Source: Rhodamnia argentea (Eukaryota > Streptophyta > Magnoliopsida > Myrtales > Myrtaceae). Taken from it: a stretch of DNA of 64,000 bases. The stretch lies in assembly GCF_020921035.1 (NCBI RefSeq), contig NC_063156.1, positions 25,406,283-25,470,282 on the forward strand, in the 5' to 3' direction. Positions within the stretch are counted from its first letter, which is position 1; the number at the start of each line of letters is the position of its first letter. Positions 49,201 to 60,741 of this stretch are shown piece after piece. The notes under the pieces were generated by a model. It did no database searches. It was not told the DNA's origin and was given only the letters and a program-made list of their open reading frames with translations. A program made the translations under genes and the position numbers.

Positions 49201-51920
49201 CTCCAGTAGGTCCTTTGCTGTTGAAATCCCCAAATGGGGGTGATGAAGGTATGCCTGACAAGAACTCTTTCAGTGACAAACACAAGCCTTTAGAAGCCAG
49301 TTTGCAAGGAGAGTTAGACTACTACCTGTATAAGTAATGTACATCACTTGGTAATTACCAAAGAGTGAAGTATTTAGAGGCACTTTTTTATGCCAAAACC
49401 TGTCGTATATCAATATTGCAGTGGTGTTATCAAACTTCTCTCCCAGCGGAACCAAGTTTATATCGACTACGGTGCTCCCTTGATTTTGACTATCAGCACT
49501 TGCACCCATTATCTTCACTTGACTTTGTTCCAAATATGTGCCATCTGCGACCTCAATCTCTAGCTCATTCATCACTGGAAAGACAGCATAAGGAGCTACA
49601 TCTAGGAGAAGCCTGACTTTCATTGGAAACACACAACCACAAGGTGAACCAAAGGGAGTTGCTGTAAGTGGCTCCACACAAATTTGATCACAACCTGCCA
49701 GAACCTCACTTATTTAAACAGCAGAACTTTTGTTTCTTTGGGCTTCGAGCAGCAGGAAAGAATTTCATAACAAGAGCACGAAAGGAAGAAAAGTTCTACA
49801 CAATTAAAATATTGAAGCTGGGGATTAATAACGAGGGAAGAGCAATGTGCTATCAGTTGAAGACAAATGCTATTATAACATCTGCTTTGTGGTATATTGC
49901 TGCCAAGAGAAACACAAAAAACATACAAGAGAACTATCTCCATATTGGTACAGTCCAGATATAAGAACAAAATACTAGACTGTTAAAAAATGACAGCCAA
50001 TGCACTATTAGAGTAGCAACTTATGCCGATGTGATGCCTACTTTTGTGTTCTGTGGTCTGGATATCAACTAAGTTTCTAGACTATTTTCTAGACTATTGA
50101 AAGTATGGCTCTCCAATAGCTTCATTTTTCATGCCGTCTAAATTACTATTTACTCCACAAAAACCACAAAACTCAACAGATTCAGAGTGATAATTTCCAA
50201 TCCAGACAAAAACACAAAACAACTCAAGACTTATCCACCGACTTTCAAGCATAACATCTCATACATACAAATGAAATAGATATTTCCAGAAAATGTAACT
50301 GCCAATAAAACATGCTTCAAAATTTTTAACCTAAACCTGGTCCTTTCGAAGGGGAAGGAGCAGCCACATGAGGTCTGGCACGATGGCGATGATGGCCACG
50401 GTGTCTTGCCAAGGGACTGTTAGGACTGGGAGTAGGAGCTAGAACAAAATATCGAACCAGTAAGTGAAAAAACAATTATGACCAAGGGCAACAATAATGA
50501 ACACAGGATCCAAGTACACACCAGAATAACTGAGAGAGGGTGCTGGCGCTAGGGATGATCCCAAAGGAAGCCTAACAAACTTCTTCAGGGAATAATTTGA
50601 CAGAGCAGATGACACGCTTGTCAGAAGTATTCTGGCTGCATCAGATGGAAAAACACCACATGTGATCCACATGTCCGTGATTACATTCTCTAACAGTACC
50701 ATAAATGCATGATGACTTATGAGCAGTTTAATAGGTACTCAGGCATGGAATCACTTAATAAAAACCTTCAGATGCAATTAAGAAAGATGGACAACTGTAG
50801 ACACTAAGCAAGATCGTTCAGTTTCAACAGCATAAAGTACTTATGCCCGGTCATTGATCAGAACACTTACCACTTTCTGCCGACCTTCCAGCTAAAAATG
50901 GCTGACTCGGCTGAAGAGAGGGAAACAAGTATATATGTGATGAAGGGAGCCCTGGCATAAAAAGAAAACGACCTGTTAAACATGTGGGTAGTTTGTTTCC
51001 CACATTTTTTAAAGTTATAGACTGGTTCATGATAGTAATATAACATGTCACCGCCTATTAATATGCATAACCACTTAGTTGTACTTGGCATAGCTCAAGT
51101 AATGAGGCATCTCCATATTTATGCATATTAACAGTCCTTCAAAAGAGAATGCAAGGACATTTTTTTATTTGAATTACTTCCATGAGGTAATTCTAGCTTG
51201 AACAAAGAAAAGGCAGTGCTTAAGAAATCACAGTGAAAGGAACACGTTGTGTGAGTTAATTAGAATTACTTAAAATGCACTTTTTTCATGAGTTGCCATA
51301 TGAGTAGAGTATGCTTCTTCACTCAGATAAATTCTGTCAAAGCAAAGGAACAAGCTATTGGTTTCTTTAGGTATCCTCTTGTGGGCAACATACTTCACGT
51401 AAAGGCAAATACAACATTCAAACTCATTCCGCGTCAGTCAAAGACATGCTTAATAGCTTCGCTTCTAAAACCCATTGTAATGGTCACTAACGACGACCGA
51501 GGCGTCCATCCAGATAGTCTATTCCATATATTATCGGCAGAATATCGTGTGGTAAAGGATTTGACTAGCTGGTATTAACAAATTTTTCAAACCGCAGAGG
51601 CTTATTCAAAGTATCACAAACAAACTACTCTTCTTTTTTCTTTTTACTATTTATAGCTCTCAGTTCCTTGGGTACCGACAAATGAAATTGAAGCTACATT
51701 TCTCAATTCTTCACGCACTATTGTCGGAAACACTCGAACCAGTAGATTCCAGCGAACTGAGGCACATCAAAGTGCTGAAATCAAGTAGAACCGCAAGCAG
51801 CCAAAACAAGAGAACCACCCACAAATGAAGGGAAAACGAACCAAAAACCCGACGACCTGAGCAGAGAAAAAGCAAATTGAGAAGGGAGAGAAGGCTCGGG
51901 ATCAGAGCGCGGGGCGGCAT
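46285..51920 (-). CDS. ALE2: Receptor-like Ser/Thr kinase ALE2
   Basis: Nine exons: 51920-51857, 50951-50871, 50635-50522, 50438-50337, 49694-49326, 49254-48994, 48285-47896, 47775-47535, 46999-46285; 778 residues, all GT-AG with matching phases. In Arabidopsis ALE2 is a plasma-membrane receptor kinase needed for protoderm and cuticle formation, acting with ACR4 and the protease ALE1. Seen: signal peptide in exon 1 ([14 protein letters not shown]), a Ser/Pro-rich stretch with a His/Arg patch [11 protein letters not shown], the family-specific ectodomain ([27 protein letters not shown], residues about 121-243), a transmembrane helix about 283-307 ([22 protein letters not shown]), and the kinase with GEGGFGRV (about 381), AVKLL Lys about 402, [11 protein letters not shown] (about 495) and SDFG (about 518). 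It is an RD kinase with an APE motif in exon 9. The tail ending [14 protein letters not shown] also fits ALE2. A less likely alternative is another PERK-related kinase. Confidence 0.95.
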
Positions 51921-51926
51921 CTTCCT

Positions 51927-52208
51927 TCACGCGGACAAAACCCCCGACCCACACACAGCATCGTCAGAAGCAGAGGCCCCGGCGCGCGCTGGCCTCGCCG
52001 AAGACGCACCGGTAGTCCGCAGGCCGAGGGCGAGAGAGCGAGCGGCGGCGGCGAGAGCCTCCGTGGAAGAGTCCCGCCGGAGAAGGAGAGCGCATGGGGT
52101 CACGGAGCTGGGGGGCTGAGAAAGTGAAACGGCGTTGTGGGTCGGGGCGAAAACCCTAGGAAAGGGAGGGGGAAAAGGCAATGCGGGTGGGGGAGGGCGT
52201 AGATCCAT
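51927..52208 (-). other. Possible upstream ORF (93 codons) in the ALE2 leader
   Basis: On the sense strand an ATG at 52208 opens a 93-codon, Pro/Ala/Ser-rich frame that ends in TGA at 51929-51927, six bases before the ALE2 ATG. It is in a different frame from ALE2. It matters only if transcription starts upstream of 52208, which cannot be decided here; GC-rich leaders readily give such frames. Confidence 0.35.
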
Positions 52209-52340
52209 GGAAGGCGCTCGCGGTTCCGGAAGAGTAGACGCCGAGTGCTGCCGCGAAAAGGCGTGCCTTTGCGCGTATGGTGAACGGAAAGGTTGCTCGA
52301 AGGGTATCGAGAATGGCCAGCAGTGAAGCGCTGGATCTGG

Positions 52341-52414
52341 AGAGAGAGAGAGAGAGAGAGAGGAAGAGAACAAAAGAGAGATCTTGGAGAGATGAGTGAG
52401 ACTGAAAGTGAAGT

Positions 52415-52447
<33 letters not shown>
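52341..52447 (-). repeat. Two (CT)n tracts upstream of ALE2 (sense strand)
   Basis: (GA)n on the plus strand at 52341-52362 and 52419-52447, which read as CT on the ALE2 sense strand, 420-530 bases upstream of its ATG, in probable leader or core promoter. Confidence 0.65.
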
Positions 52448-52457
<10 letters not shown>

Positions 52458-52559
52458 AGGAGGATGGAGAATTATGTGGTCTTTACTCCGATTATTTCGT
52501 CGGGAAAACACTTCTGGCTCTCTGATTTCCAACCATAAAACCAGAAACACACTTGCAAA

Positions 52560-53990
52560 TTAGCTGATGAAGTTCCTCTCGGCTCTCAGTTTCTTCGCAG
52601 CAGCTTGAACCGAAAAGAAAAAAAAAATTGAAAACTTGTGCACTTTTTTTTTTGTATAATTTGTTTTTTTGGAGTTAGGGTGAGAGTGAGTTTTAAGTAG
52701 CTCGAACTCGACTAGACGAACGCTCAACGTCAACTCGTTCGATGTCATGCCGAGCTCAACCTCGTCATGCTCAATATCAAGGCGCGAGCCTAAGCAAGCC
52801 CGATGTAGTTTGTGTTGTCTTTCGAAAATATATTTTTGCAGTTGAGAAATAAACATAGGTATCCTCCAAGTTATAGAAGGCGTCTATGCTTTTTATTTTT
52901 AATTTTTTAATATTGATATCGAGTTTCCTGATAAGTTAACTCGCACTGCTCGATATTACGAAAATTCGGACCTAGGTGAATAGATTGGCGTGCGAAGAAT
53001 CCCGGCCCGAGAGAGGAGTCGGCTAAACACTCTGTAGACATTAATCTTGTCGGACATGATTTGAGGAACTCCGTTATATTACATAGGAAAAGTAGAGCAA
53101 AATAATGTTGACATTTTGCGGCGGTGGAAGCCTAGAGCTTTGCGTTTCCCTATTCTTTTGACGAGGGCTCGTAACATGTTCGACCCATCAGCACGTTTGC
53201 CATACCGTGAAAGTTCACTTTCAACACCACCGACGAATGGATCATTCGGGGTGGGGACAACGAGCAAAAGGCCAATCGACGAGAACCTGAAAATGATGGT
53301 AGTCTACACTTTTCGACTCCAAAGAGAAAACAACGCTAAAGAGACACATCTGACATTACACGGCGGACGGGGATAATATGTCACTGAAATCACGCTAACC
53401 GCGTCATTTGCATCGGCACGACAATAGCGATACGGCGCGACGGCATTTAATTGTGCAATTTTTTTTTCTTTCGAAGTACGGATCGATTTGTATTTTTTTC
53501 GAAATTTTATTTCTCTAGGGCGTTCGTTTTCTATCGAGCTAAATCTTTATGCCGCAATTATTATCCAATTTGAACTAATGCAATACTTTTATTTTGTCAA
53601 TTCATTATTAGAATTCCGTGCATTTTCACCAATTTCTTAGAATTCTAAATTTATTAAGAAGTTTCTACGTTAAACTGAATGAAAAAAGAGGAAAGCAAAG
53701 CAAATTCATAGGCCGGGGCCCACTGCTTTGCTTGAGCCTTGCGGCAAATTGATGGTGGTTGCTGTTTAATGCACGCGCGGGACGAGGCACGTGGCATGAA
53801 CGGAGTGGCTACTTTCTTTCTTTTTGTCTTTTTTTTTTATTTTTTATTTTTGTCGAAGAGTGGTGACCTTTTGTCTGAAAAATTCAAGGATTATCCTCAT
53901 TTTCAGGTCTCCCGTACATTAAAGTAAAATAAAATGATTTACAAGATTGCAGTCCGTTTTCCAAAAGTGCCCCCCCCTTTTTTTAAGGAG
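52560..53990. other. Intergenic, no gene seen
   Basis: AT-rich, with T-runs at 52644-52654 and 53829-53837. Short open frames at 53079-53376 are without family resemblance. Confidence 0.4.
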
Positions 53991-53992
53991 AA

Positions 53993-54640
53993 AATTGTTC
54001 GAAAAGTTCTAAATTTATTATGCTTTTGTTACTTCAGTTATAAATCTCTTAATTTTATCGATTGAGTCTTATGGTGGACACTAAAATGAATAATTTTGTT
54101 AATTTCTTTTAAAAAAATTAAATTTTTTTTTTTTTTTTTTTTTTTCCAGCGAGGGTCATCGGCGACCCTTACCGGCCGCGAACGCCTCGTCCAAGCTAGG
54201 TGAGGGCCGCCTTGTCCTAACTCGACGAGGCCGCAAAGGCCGTGGGCAAGGCCATGCGGCCTCCCATGCTATGGGCGAGGGTGCAAAGGCCCCGGGCAAG
54301 GCGATCATAGCCCCGCCTGCAACGGGCAAGGGCTTTCGCGCCTTGGTCGGTGAAGCCGTGATGGCTTTGACCAGGGCTTTCATGGCTCACGAGGATTGCT
54401 GATAATTTCCGTTGGCACAATGAAAAAGATAAAACAAAGAGAAAAAAAAAATAAATCAATAAAAAGAAAAGGAGAAAAATTACAAAAAAATTATCCATGT
54501 CAACTCCGGCCATGCCATGTAGGACGACCGGCGTCCACGTCAATGATTTTTGGCAAATTATAAATAGGTTTAGGACTTGATTGGCAAAATAAAAACGTTT
54601 AAGACTGAATAAAGTACAATATGATTAAAGCTTTTTGGAT
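53993..54640. mobile_element. TIR element of the 'tcctaaa/gtcaatt' family with GC-rich core
   Basis: Left arm 54000-54075 ('aagttctaaatttattatgc', 'tcagttataaatctcttaa') mirrors the right arm 54545-54635 ('ggtttaggacttgattgg', 'acgtttaagactgaataaag'). The core 54150-54400 is GC-rich with repeats of 'gggcaagg'. Same general arms as 18383-19060. Confidence 0.6.
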
Positions 54641-56044
54641 GCAACCTCAATTCATCGGCGTCCAACCTCTAGCCAACAAAGCACAAGGTTGAGGTCTTCC
54701 AACTCGCCGCTGCGGTCGAGGCCGTCTCTCCACCCTGTGTTGCCGTCCCTTTCCGTTGAGTGCTTGTGCCAAAGCCCGTCTCTTGGGACGATGACCATGG
54801 GGTGTCTAGTTGACGAACATGCGGCAGCACAACGGAGGTGACGACCGGCAGTAAGAGAGGGTGGCTAAAAAGGCTAAAAGTTTAGGTGCGTGGGTTTTTT
54901 TATATTAGGGTTTTGGGATGTTTACAGAATTGAGGGTAATTGCGTCATTTTAGTGGAGCAGAGATATGTAATTGACAAATTTGAAAATGCATATATATAT
55001 TTTTGGTTGTGAGGTGAAAATGAAGGCATTTATATATATATATTGTATTTTTTTTCCTTCATAAAATGATATGTGGATTGTTTATATTTAGTGATATCGA
55101 GAATCGAACATACATCATGCACCTAATTCGCTCTCAAGAGTCCCCAAATTGATTGCTCGTGAGCCCTATGCATAGGTCGACCGTCGACATCGACCGACTT
55201 ACCAAGCAGGAGCGTCTAGGCCCGTATTAAGTGGCCGATACGAAATTAAGGCCCAAGGAATTACCCATTTGGACAACGGTACACGTCAATTTTTCCCTCC
55301 CTCCTCAAGCTCCTGAATGACCAGTGTAAAACAAAGAACGTACGTGGTTGTCTAGTCCCCATCTCGCAGAATACGTGCAATAGAATTGCAGATTCCAAGA
55401 ACCCACCGGACTTTCAACGCAAGAGCATGACCAAACGGGAGGTTGACGGCCGTAGTTGGGAAACTTACTGTAAAGCCTCTTTACACGATCATTAGCCGGC
55501 AAATTTGCAATTGCAAATCCTTTGATTACTTCAATAACCAAATCAACGAAGCTCGTTATGATATTTATTCTCGTACGGAGGACTAAACTTGGTTTCTAGT
55601 AAGAACAATGAAATGATTAGAAGTACAAGGGCTTTTCAATATGAGATTAGAGAAGAATTGTATATAGCCCCTCTCTCTCTCTCTCCCTCTCCATTTTGCC
55701 TTGACAATATAATGCATAAGGAACTTACGGAACACGTACACCAGAAGTTCTAAACTTATCATGAAAATGCGATTGAATCTCGAAACTTTTAAAAACTATA
55801 ATCAAATCTTGAATCTTGTCAAATTGATACAATCAAATCATTTCATTAACTTCGTTCAATTTGGCTAATGAGATATGCTAATACGGCTTTTCTCTTATTA
55901 CTCTCTCTCTCTCTCTCTCTCTCTCTTACATGGCATCTTGTGTGGCATTAAGGTTAACTAAAGCAATAAAATAACGTCTTTTTGGTCCAAATCCTAATCG
56001 TTAACTTCAAATTTTAATTAAACTAAATAAAAATAAAAAATTCC
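54641..56044. other. Intergenic, no gene seen
   Basis: Contains (CT)n at about 55672-55690 and 55903-55925 and (TA)n patches near 54990-55050. No gene recognised. Confidence 0.4.
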
Positions 56045-56520
56045 AAGTACTTGATGCGTGTTGTCGCATAAGTAGTACCGACATGCGACACACGACACGA
56101 CACGCCATTTTCAAAAGATAGAAAATTCCGACACGTTGGGACACGTTATATTTATCATGTACTTGTAACAATATCAACAATGAATTCCTTCTTATTCTTC
56201 TTTTGTTAGGAATTGACGATTAGTTTTTTTTTTTTTGTTGGCTAAATATATTAATATTGCAGGAGTCTTTGGGTATATGACTTAAGTATATATATTTTTC
56301 ATAAATTTACATTTTCACTCCTAATTTAATGAAAATGCTTAAAATTAATCATATACGTGTCGAAATGGCGTGTCGGGTGGCGTGTCGGGATGCTATACTT
56401 ATGTGTCGTTGACGTGTTTGGAGCACTAATCACACGTCGCTCACATATTGAAAAGTGTTGGAAGAGTGTAGGAGCGTCGGACACAACACGTAAACACCCG
56501 GAGAGTGTTGGTGCTTCCTA
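56045..56520. mobile_element. Inverted-repeat element rich in 'cgacacg'
   Basis: 'cgacacgacacgccatttt' at 56094-56112 is mirrored by 'aaatggcgtgtcgggtggcg' at 56363-56382; the outer flanks 'cataagta' (56067) and 'atacttatg' (56395) also pair. Further 'gtgttgg' and 'cacaacacg' words follow to 56520. Looks like a small TIR transposon; the ends are not fixed. Confidence 0.5.
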
Positions 56521-57773
56521 AGTTATCACTGCCCTACTATCACGAGGAAGACCTGGCGGCCTCCCTTGGATCTCCGGGCAAGGGTCAACCATCGCCAAAG
56601 CACTTTTTTTTTTTTTTTTGTTAGTTTGTGTCATTTTTAAAAGAAACTTTTGGACTTTTCTTAATTAATTTAATTAAGATGTAGTGTAAGAAATTAAGAC
56701 TTGGATCAAAACGATGTCGTTTTATTGCTTTACTTAACCTCAACGCAACATAAGACACAACATAGAAGAGAGAAAAAAGTTTACGTGAGCTTTTTCATTA
56801 GCCTAATTGGACAGAATTACAGAAGCCCTTGAATATACTATTTGAAAGTTTTAGTACTTATAATTGCACTTTCGCCATTGATCTCAATAATAATAACTCC
56901 TTGAAAGTAGGATAGGAGGCTTGAAAAATGTTGAACGATGAAAACAACTAGACATTTACCGGTTGTGTAGGCCTTGTAGAGGCATCCTCAAAACAACTAA
57001 ACATCTATATGACTCGTCGAAGTGTCGACAATGACCATGCTGTCGATGCCGGCCCTATCGATATCTACAAGGCCAAGGCCAAGCCCTAGGTTACAGGTGA
57101 GGGAGGCCTCGCGCGCACGGCAAGAAGAATGGCGGTGGGGACAATGTGAGAGAGAGAGAGAGAGTTACGAGGGGTCAAGGGTTACTCCCGAGACAAAAGT
57201 GAACCATGGTTGGAGGGCTGAGGGCCACGACAAAGAGCCGTAAGCCAGAGTCACTGGCGTCGAAAGTAGCGACGACGGTGACGAGGAGCTGGTGGTGGGC
57301 GGCTGAGGATGGGGGAATCCCGACTGCAGGCATGACTCCTTCCACTTGGGAAAAGGTTTACTCGAATGGAGCATATTCAACAGAGTACACTTAGGTTTTG
57401 TCGACTAACTTGAACCTCTCTCCCTACTTCAAAAGTAAAAGAATCGGCATGAGAATCGCAATTTTTTGACCGGTCAAAAGAACCGCCAGCTAAAAGCTAA
57501 ATCAGAACTCCGAAGGCCAAGAATAAGAATATTGCTCCATTAAGACATTGATGCATTGACCAACTATTTTGTCCTTTGAACGAAGAGACAACTACGTTAC
57601 TCCAACGTCCACAGTTAATTAATTGACACAAGAAAAAGGATGACATATTTAAGTACATCATCTCGAAAGAATAAGCACTAACATACAACATCATGATGCG
57701 AACATAACAAGAGACTGGAAATGTATTTAGGGATGTCGCTAATAATTATATACTAGGAGCATGTCAAGGATGA
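56521..57773. other. Intergenic, no secure gene
   Basis: Includes a GC-richer block (57020-57370) with (GA)n at 57148-57164 and open frames in several frames, without recognisable products. The last part is probably the 3' UTR of the cupin gene. Confidence 0.4.
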
Positions 57774-58599
57774 CTAAGAAGAAGAAGAAGAAGATGCCGA
57801 CAACGAAGATGGCTCGAATTTGTAGTACTTATCGATGGCAACAGACACGTCCCAAGTGCACCTGATACCCTTGGGAATGATCACCAAGTCTCCTGCGGCA
57901 AACTCCACAAAGTCCAAAGACGACGCCAGCGCCGGCGCCAACCCCGACGACCCTATTGAATATGCCTTGACCTTGCCCTTGAGAAGGTAACACGTTTCTT
58001 GTGCATCAAACTTGAGCCGATACTTCCCAGGTGGGCAAGCCCATCTTCTCACCAGGAAATAATAAAAAGGAGACAGACACAGAAAAGTAGGTTAACTGTT
58101 TATCTACATCTGCGCGTAGTTCAGTTGGATCATGCAAAATCAACTCTCGACTTTACTAAAGGCCAGGACTTGAACTTTCTGTGCCATATTAACTTTTTCC
58201 AGTATAAGTCCCTTCACTTTAGCTGGTTATTTTCCAAAGTTTGGAAGAGCCAAACTGAATGAAACTTCTATGCGAAGAGAATCGCATTACTTCCGGCTCG
58301 AGATTTAAGTTTTCTCTTCTCAATTCTCGGTGACAAAAAGCGCCTTTGGAGCTCGCTTTCTGAGTATCTGCTTACGATCTCGGTTGTTCTAGGTTTGTCT
58401 GATCATACCATGTTTGACATACTCATACACCAAATCTCAGGCGGGATATGTCAAGGAATATCTCAGCATGAGGGAGAGAGAAGATTTACTTGGGCCAGCA
58501 CTTGATGTTCAGCTCAGACAGTCTGGACTCCGAAGGGTTCCTTTCAACGATGATCTTCGGATTCTCCGAAGAACTACTTGGATTCGAGACCGCAGCCAT
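57774..58599 (-). CDS. Small RmlC-like cupin protein (DUF861 / cupin_3 type)
   Basis: Two exons, 58599-58490 and 58044-57774, joined at a split Lys codon, encode 126 residues. The protein is one conserved small beta-barrel: ERNPSESRLSELNIKCWPK in exon 1, then WACPPGKYRLKFD, ETCYLLKGKVKAYS, FAAGDLVIIPKGIRCTWDV and DKYYKFEP, ending in a Ser-rich tail. Plant members include At4g28703 and At3g04300; the biochemical role is not established, and one relative is reported from plastid transcription complexes. The donor is AA|GTAAAT and the acceptor chosen is GAAG|A at 58045, because it restores the family's WPKW sequence; the AG three bases upstream would insert one Arg. No clear transit peptide. Confidence 0.9.
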
Positions 58600-58658
58600 T
58601 ATTGACGAAGAAGAGAAATCGGTTTACCAGATGCTTCCTTCTTTTACTGTCTTGCGCT

Positions 58659-58679
58659 GAGAGAGAGAGAGAGAGAGAT
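58659..58679 (-). repeat. (CT)n in the cupin gene leader (sense strand)
   Basis: About 10 GA units on the plus strand, CT on the sense strand, 60 bases upstream of the cupin ATG, followed upstream by an AGA/AAG-rich tract (58690-58710). Confidence 0.65.
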
Positions 58680-58734
58680 CTTCCTTACGAAAGAAGAAGA
58701 AGAAGAAGAATGAAAGAGCAATGGTAGTGGTGGG

Positions 58735-58747
58735 GTTATAAATAGGC
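58735..58747 (-). promoter_or_regulatory. Possible TATA region of the cupin gene
   Basis: The sense strand reads CTATTTATAAC about 140 bases upstream of the ATG and about 60 bases above the CT tract. On the plus strand the same bases read TTATAAATAG, so orientation is not certain. Confidence 0.4.
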
Positions 58748-58759
58748 GAAAACTTAAAA

Positions 58760-60740
58760 GAAGATCGGATGGGGAAGAGATGGCTGGACAATTATTATTG
58801 TCTGCTTGCCCTATGAATACCAACGGAATATTTTGACCAAATCTTGTTCATGCCCATGTCGCTATTTAATTCTCCTTGTGTTATGCAACGTTCATTAACC
58901 ATCGCACATTGGTCGTGACATCCAGATTTGACTTGGAATTTGGTATTTTCTCTCTTATCTCATTTTTGCCGGAGATTATTCTTTTCGACCATCATCATCT
59001 CCCGAAACTCGAGTTTTTTTCTCGAACCCTTGATTCTTTACGAATACTTTTCCTTAAGATTCCGTTTGCTTCGTGAAAGATAAATGATATGAAAAATATT
59101 TTTCCTAAAAATGATCGCTTATATCTCTTACAAATATGAACGGAAAAAAAAAAAATTCCATCGTCCCCGAAATTGTCTACACATAAAATTATTGTCGACA
59201 ATGAGATATTATTTATTGACTAATTAATTTAATAATACAATCAATTATTTTCAGGAAAATATTTTTCAAATCATTCGTTTTTTCATGAAATAAATAGAGC
59301 CTAAAAGAAAGCACTTTCAATCATATCATGGAGACCATTTTGTGCTGCACAAGCACCTATTATGGCTTTTCTTATTTTCGATTATTCAGTTTCAATATAT
59401 TAAGAGAAAATCTAAAACTTGCGCACCGGAAAGTTTTCTTTTTAGCAGAGTTTTGAATATTGTGTATGATTAAATAGAGTTTCCTAATTAACATGATTAT
59501 TAATTTTTCACTATAAAAAGTGCATTATAACATGAAATTGTCAAAAAAATCTATGTTGTAGGAACAGAATACCCATAATTACTGCTAATTACCTAATACG
59601 ATATAAGTTATATAAGACTATCAATAAATCTCTACTTTAAAAGGGACAACTAGCTTTACATGTAAAGTAGCGGTAATTAAGATAACTTTATTATGTTACA
59701 ACATAGCTACAGTTAGATTAATGTAACTAAGTACTATACATAGTTATACATAATCGAACAATGACCAGTTTATTGATATTTTACTTAAGAAATAGAGAGT
59801 ATGAAGGATGATATAAGTTGTTTATTGCAGTATAAAACAATTTATCATACATTATTGATAACTATGTAACATTTGCAATCATTTTAAAATACTTATTTGA
59901 TTCTTATATGATCAAATGTATCATAATTGTTCTAGTTTAGAAGATAGTTGCCTCTTTTAAGTATCCAGCTTATTTCAAAAACCTATATTATGGTAAACTA
60001 AGGAAATGGGGTAGATTGTCGTAATCATTTTCTTACCCATGCTATGCACTATATCTATATTTCTTTTTTGAGAGGCCAAAGTTATGTTAGCTAGGAAACT
60101 TTTTTTTTTTTTAATCATGCACAATATCCCACCTCTGCCAAAAAAAAAACTTTTTTTTTTAATTCTATGAAAAAGGTAAGCTTTGATTGAGATAAATTGA
60201 AAAATTAAGAAAACCCACAAGAACACTTACATGGCACTAATTGGTCTTAATAGGAAAATAAGACTCAAATGGCCTTCTTTAGGAAAAAAAAGTTGGTTTA
60301 GATTGGGGATTTAGGGAAGAAAATTAAACAGAAAAGTCCCCCTCAAACCCCCCATGCAAACCCTCTTTAATGCCTCTAGAAGGTTTAATCATGTCTCGCA
60401 TAGTTTTGCCGACACAGGCTGAGGTAATCAATGCTCAAACTTTCCACGTCCGGCGTAGAAAAACCTAAGAAATTCCCACTGGTTCTTGGATGAGATCAAA
60501 CATCCGATGTGTAGAGATCAGAGGAAAGTTTCAAATGGGAAACCTCGACTTGTAGATATTGAATTAAGAAGCTACCAATCGGTGAGGACGATTCTTTTAA
60601 CATGTCTACAAGCCATTCGGATATGTAATGACTAGCGGTCGCACACTCGCGTCTCTAGGGATTGATTTTAGTAGAAATACTGCCAACTGCTTTAAAAACC
60701 ACCCGCACTTATAATGCATGGAATGACCGTTTTAGATTTT
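58760..60740. other. AT-rich intergenic, no gene seen
   Basis: Strongly AT-rich (especially 59060-60120) with no coding signal that I can recognise. Confidence 0.45.
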
Positions 60741-60741
60741 A

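Noticed and set aside
51927-52550. 207-codon frame upstream of ALE2 treated as a gene
   Set aside because: Much of it is translated (CT)n; only the ATG-initiated last part (52208-51927) is kept, as a possible upstream ORF.
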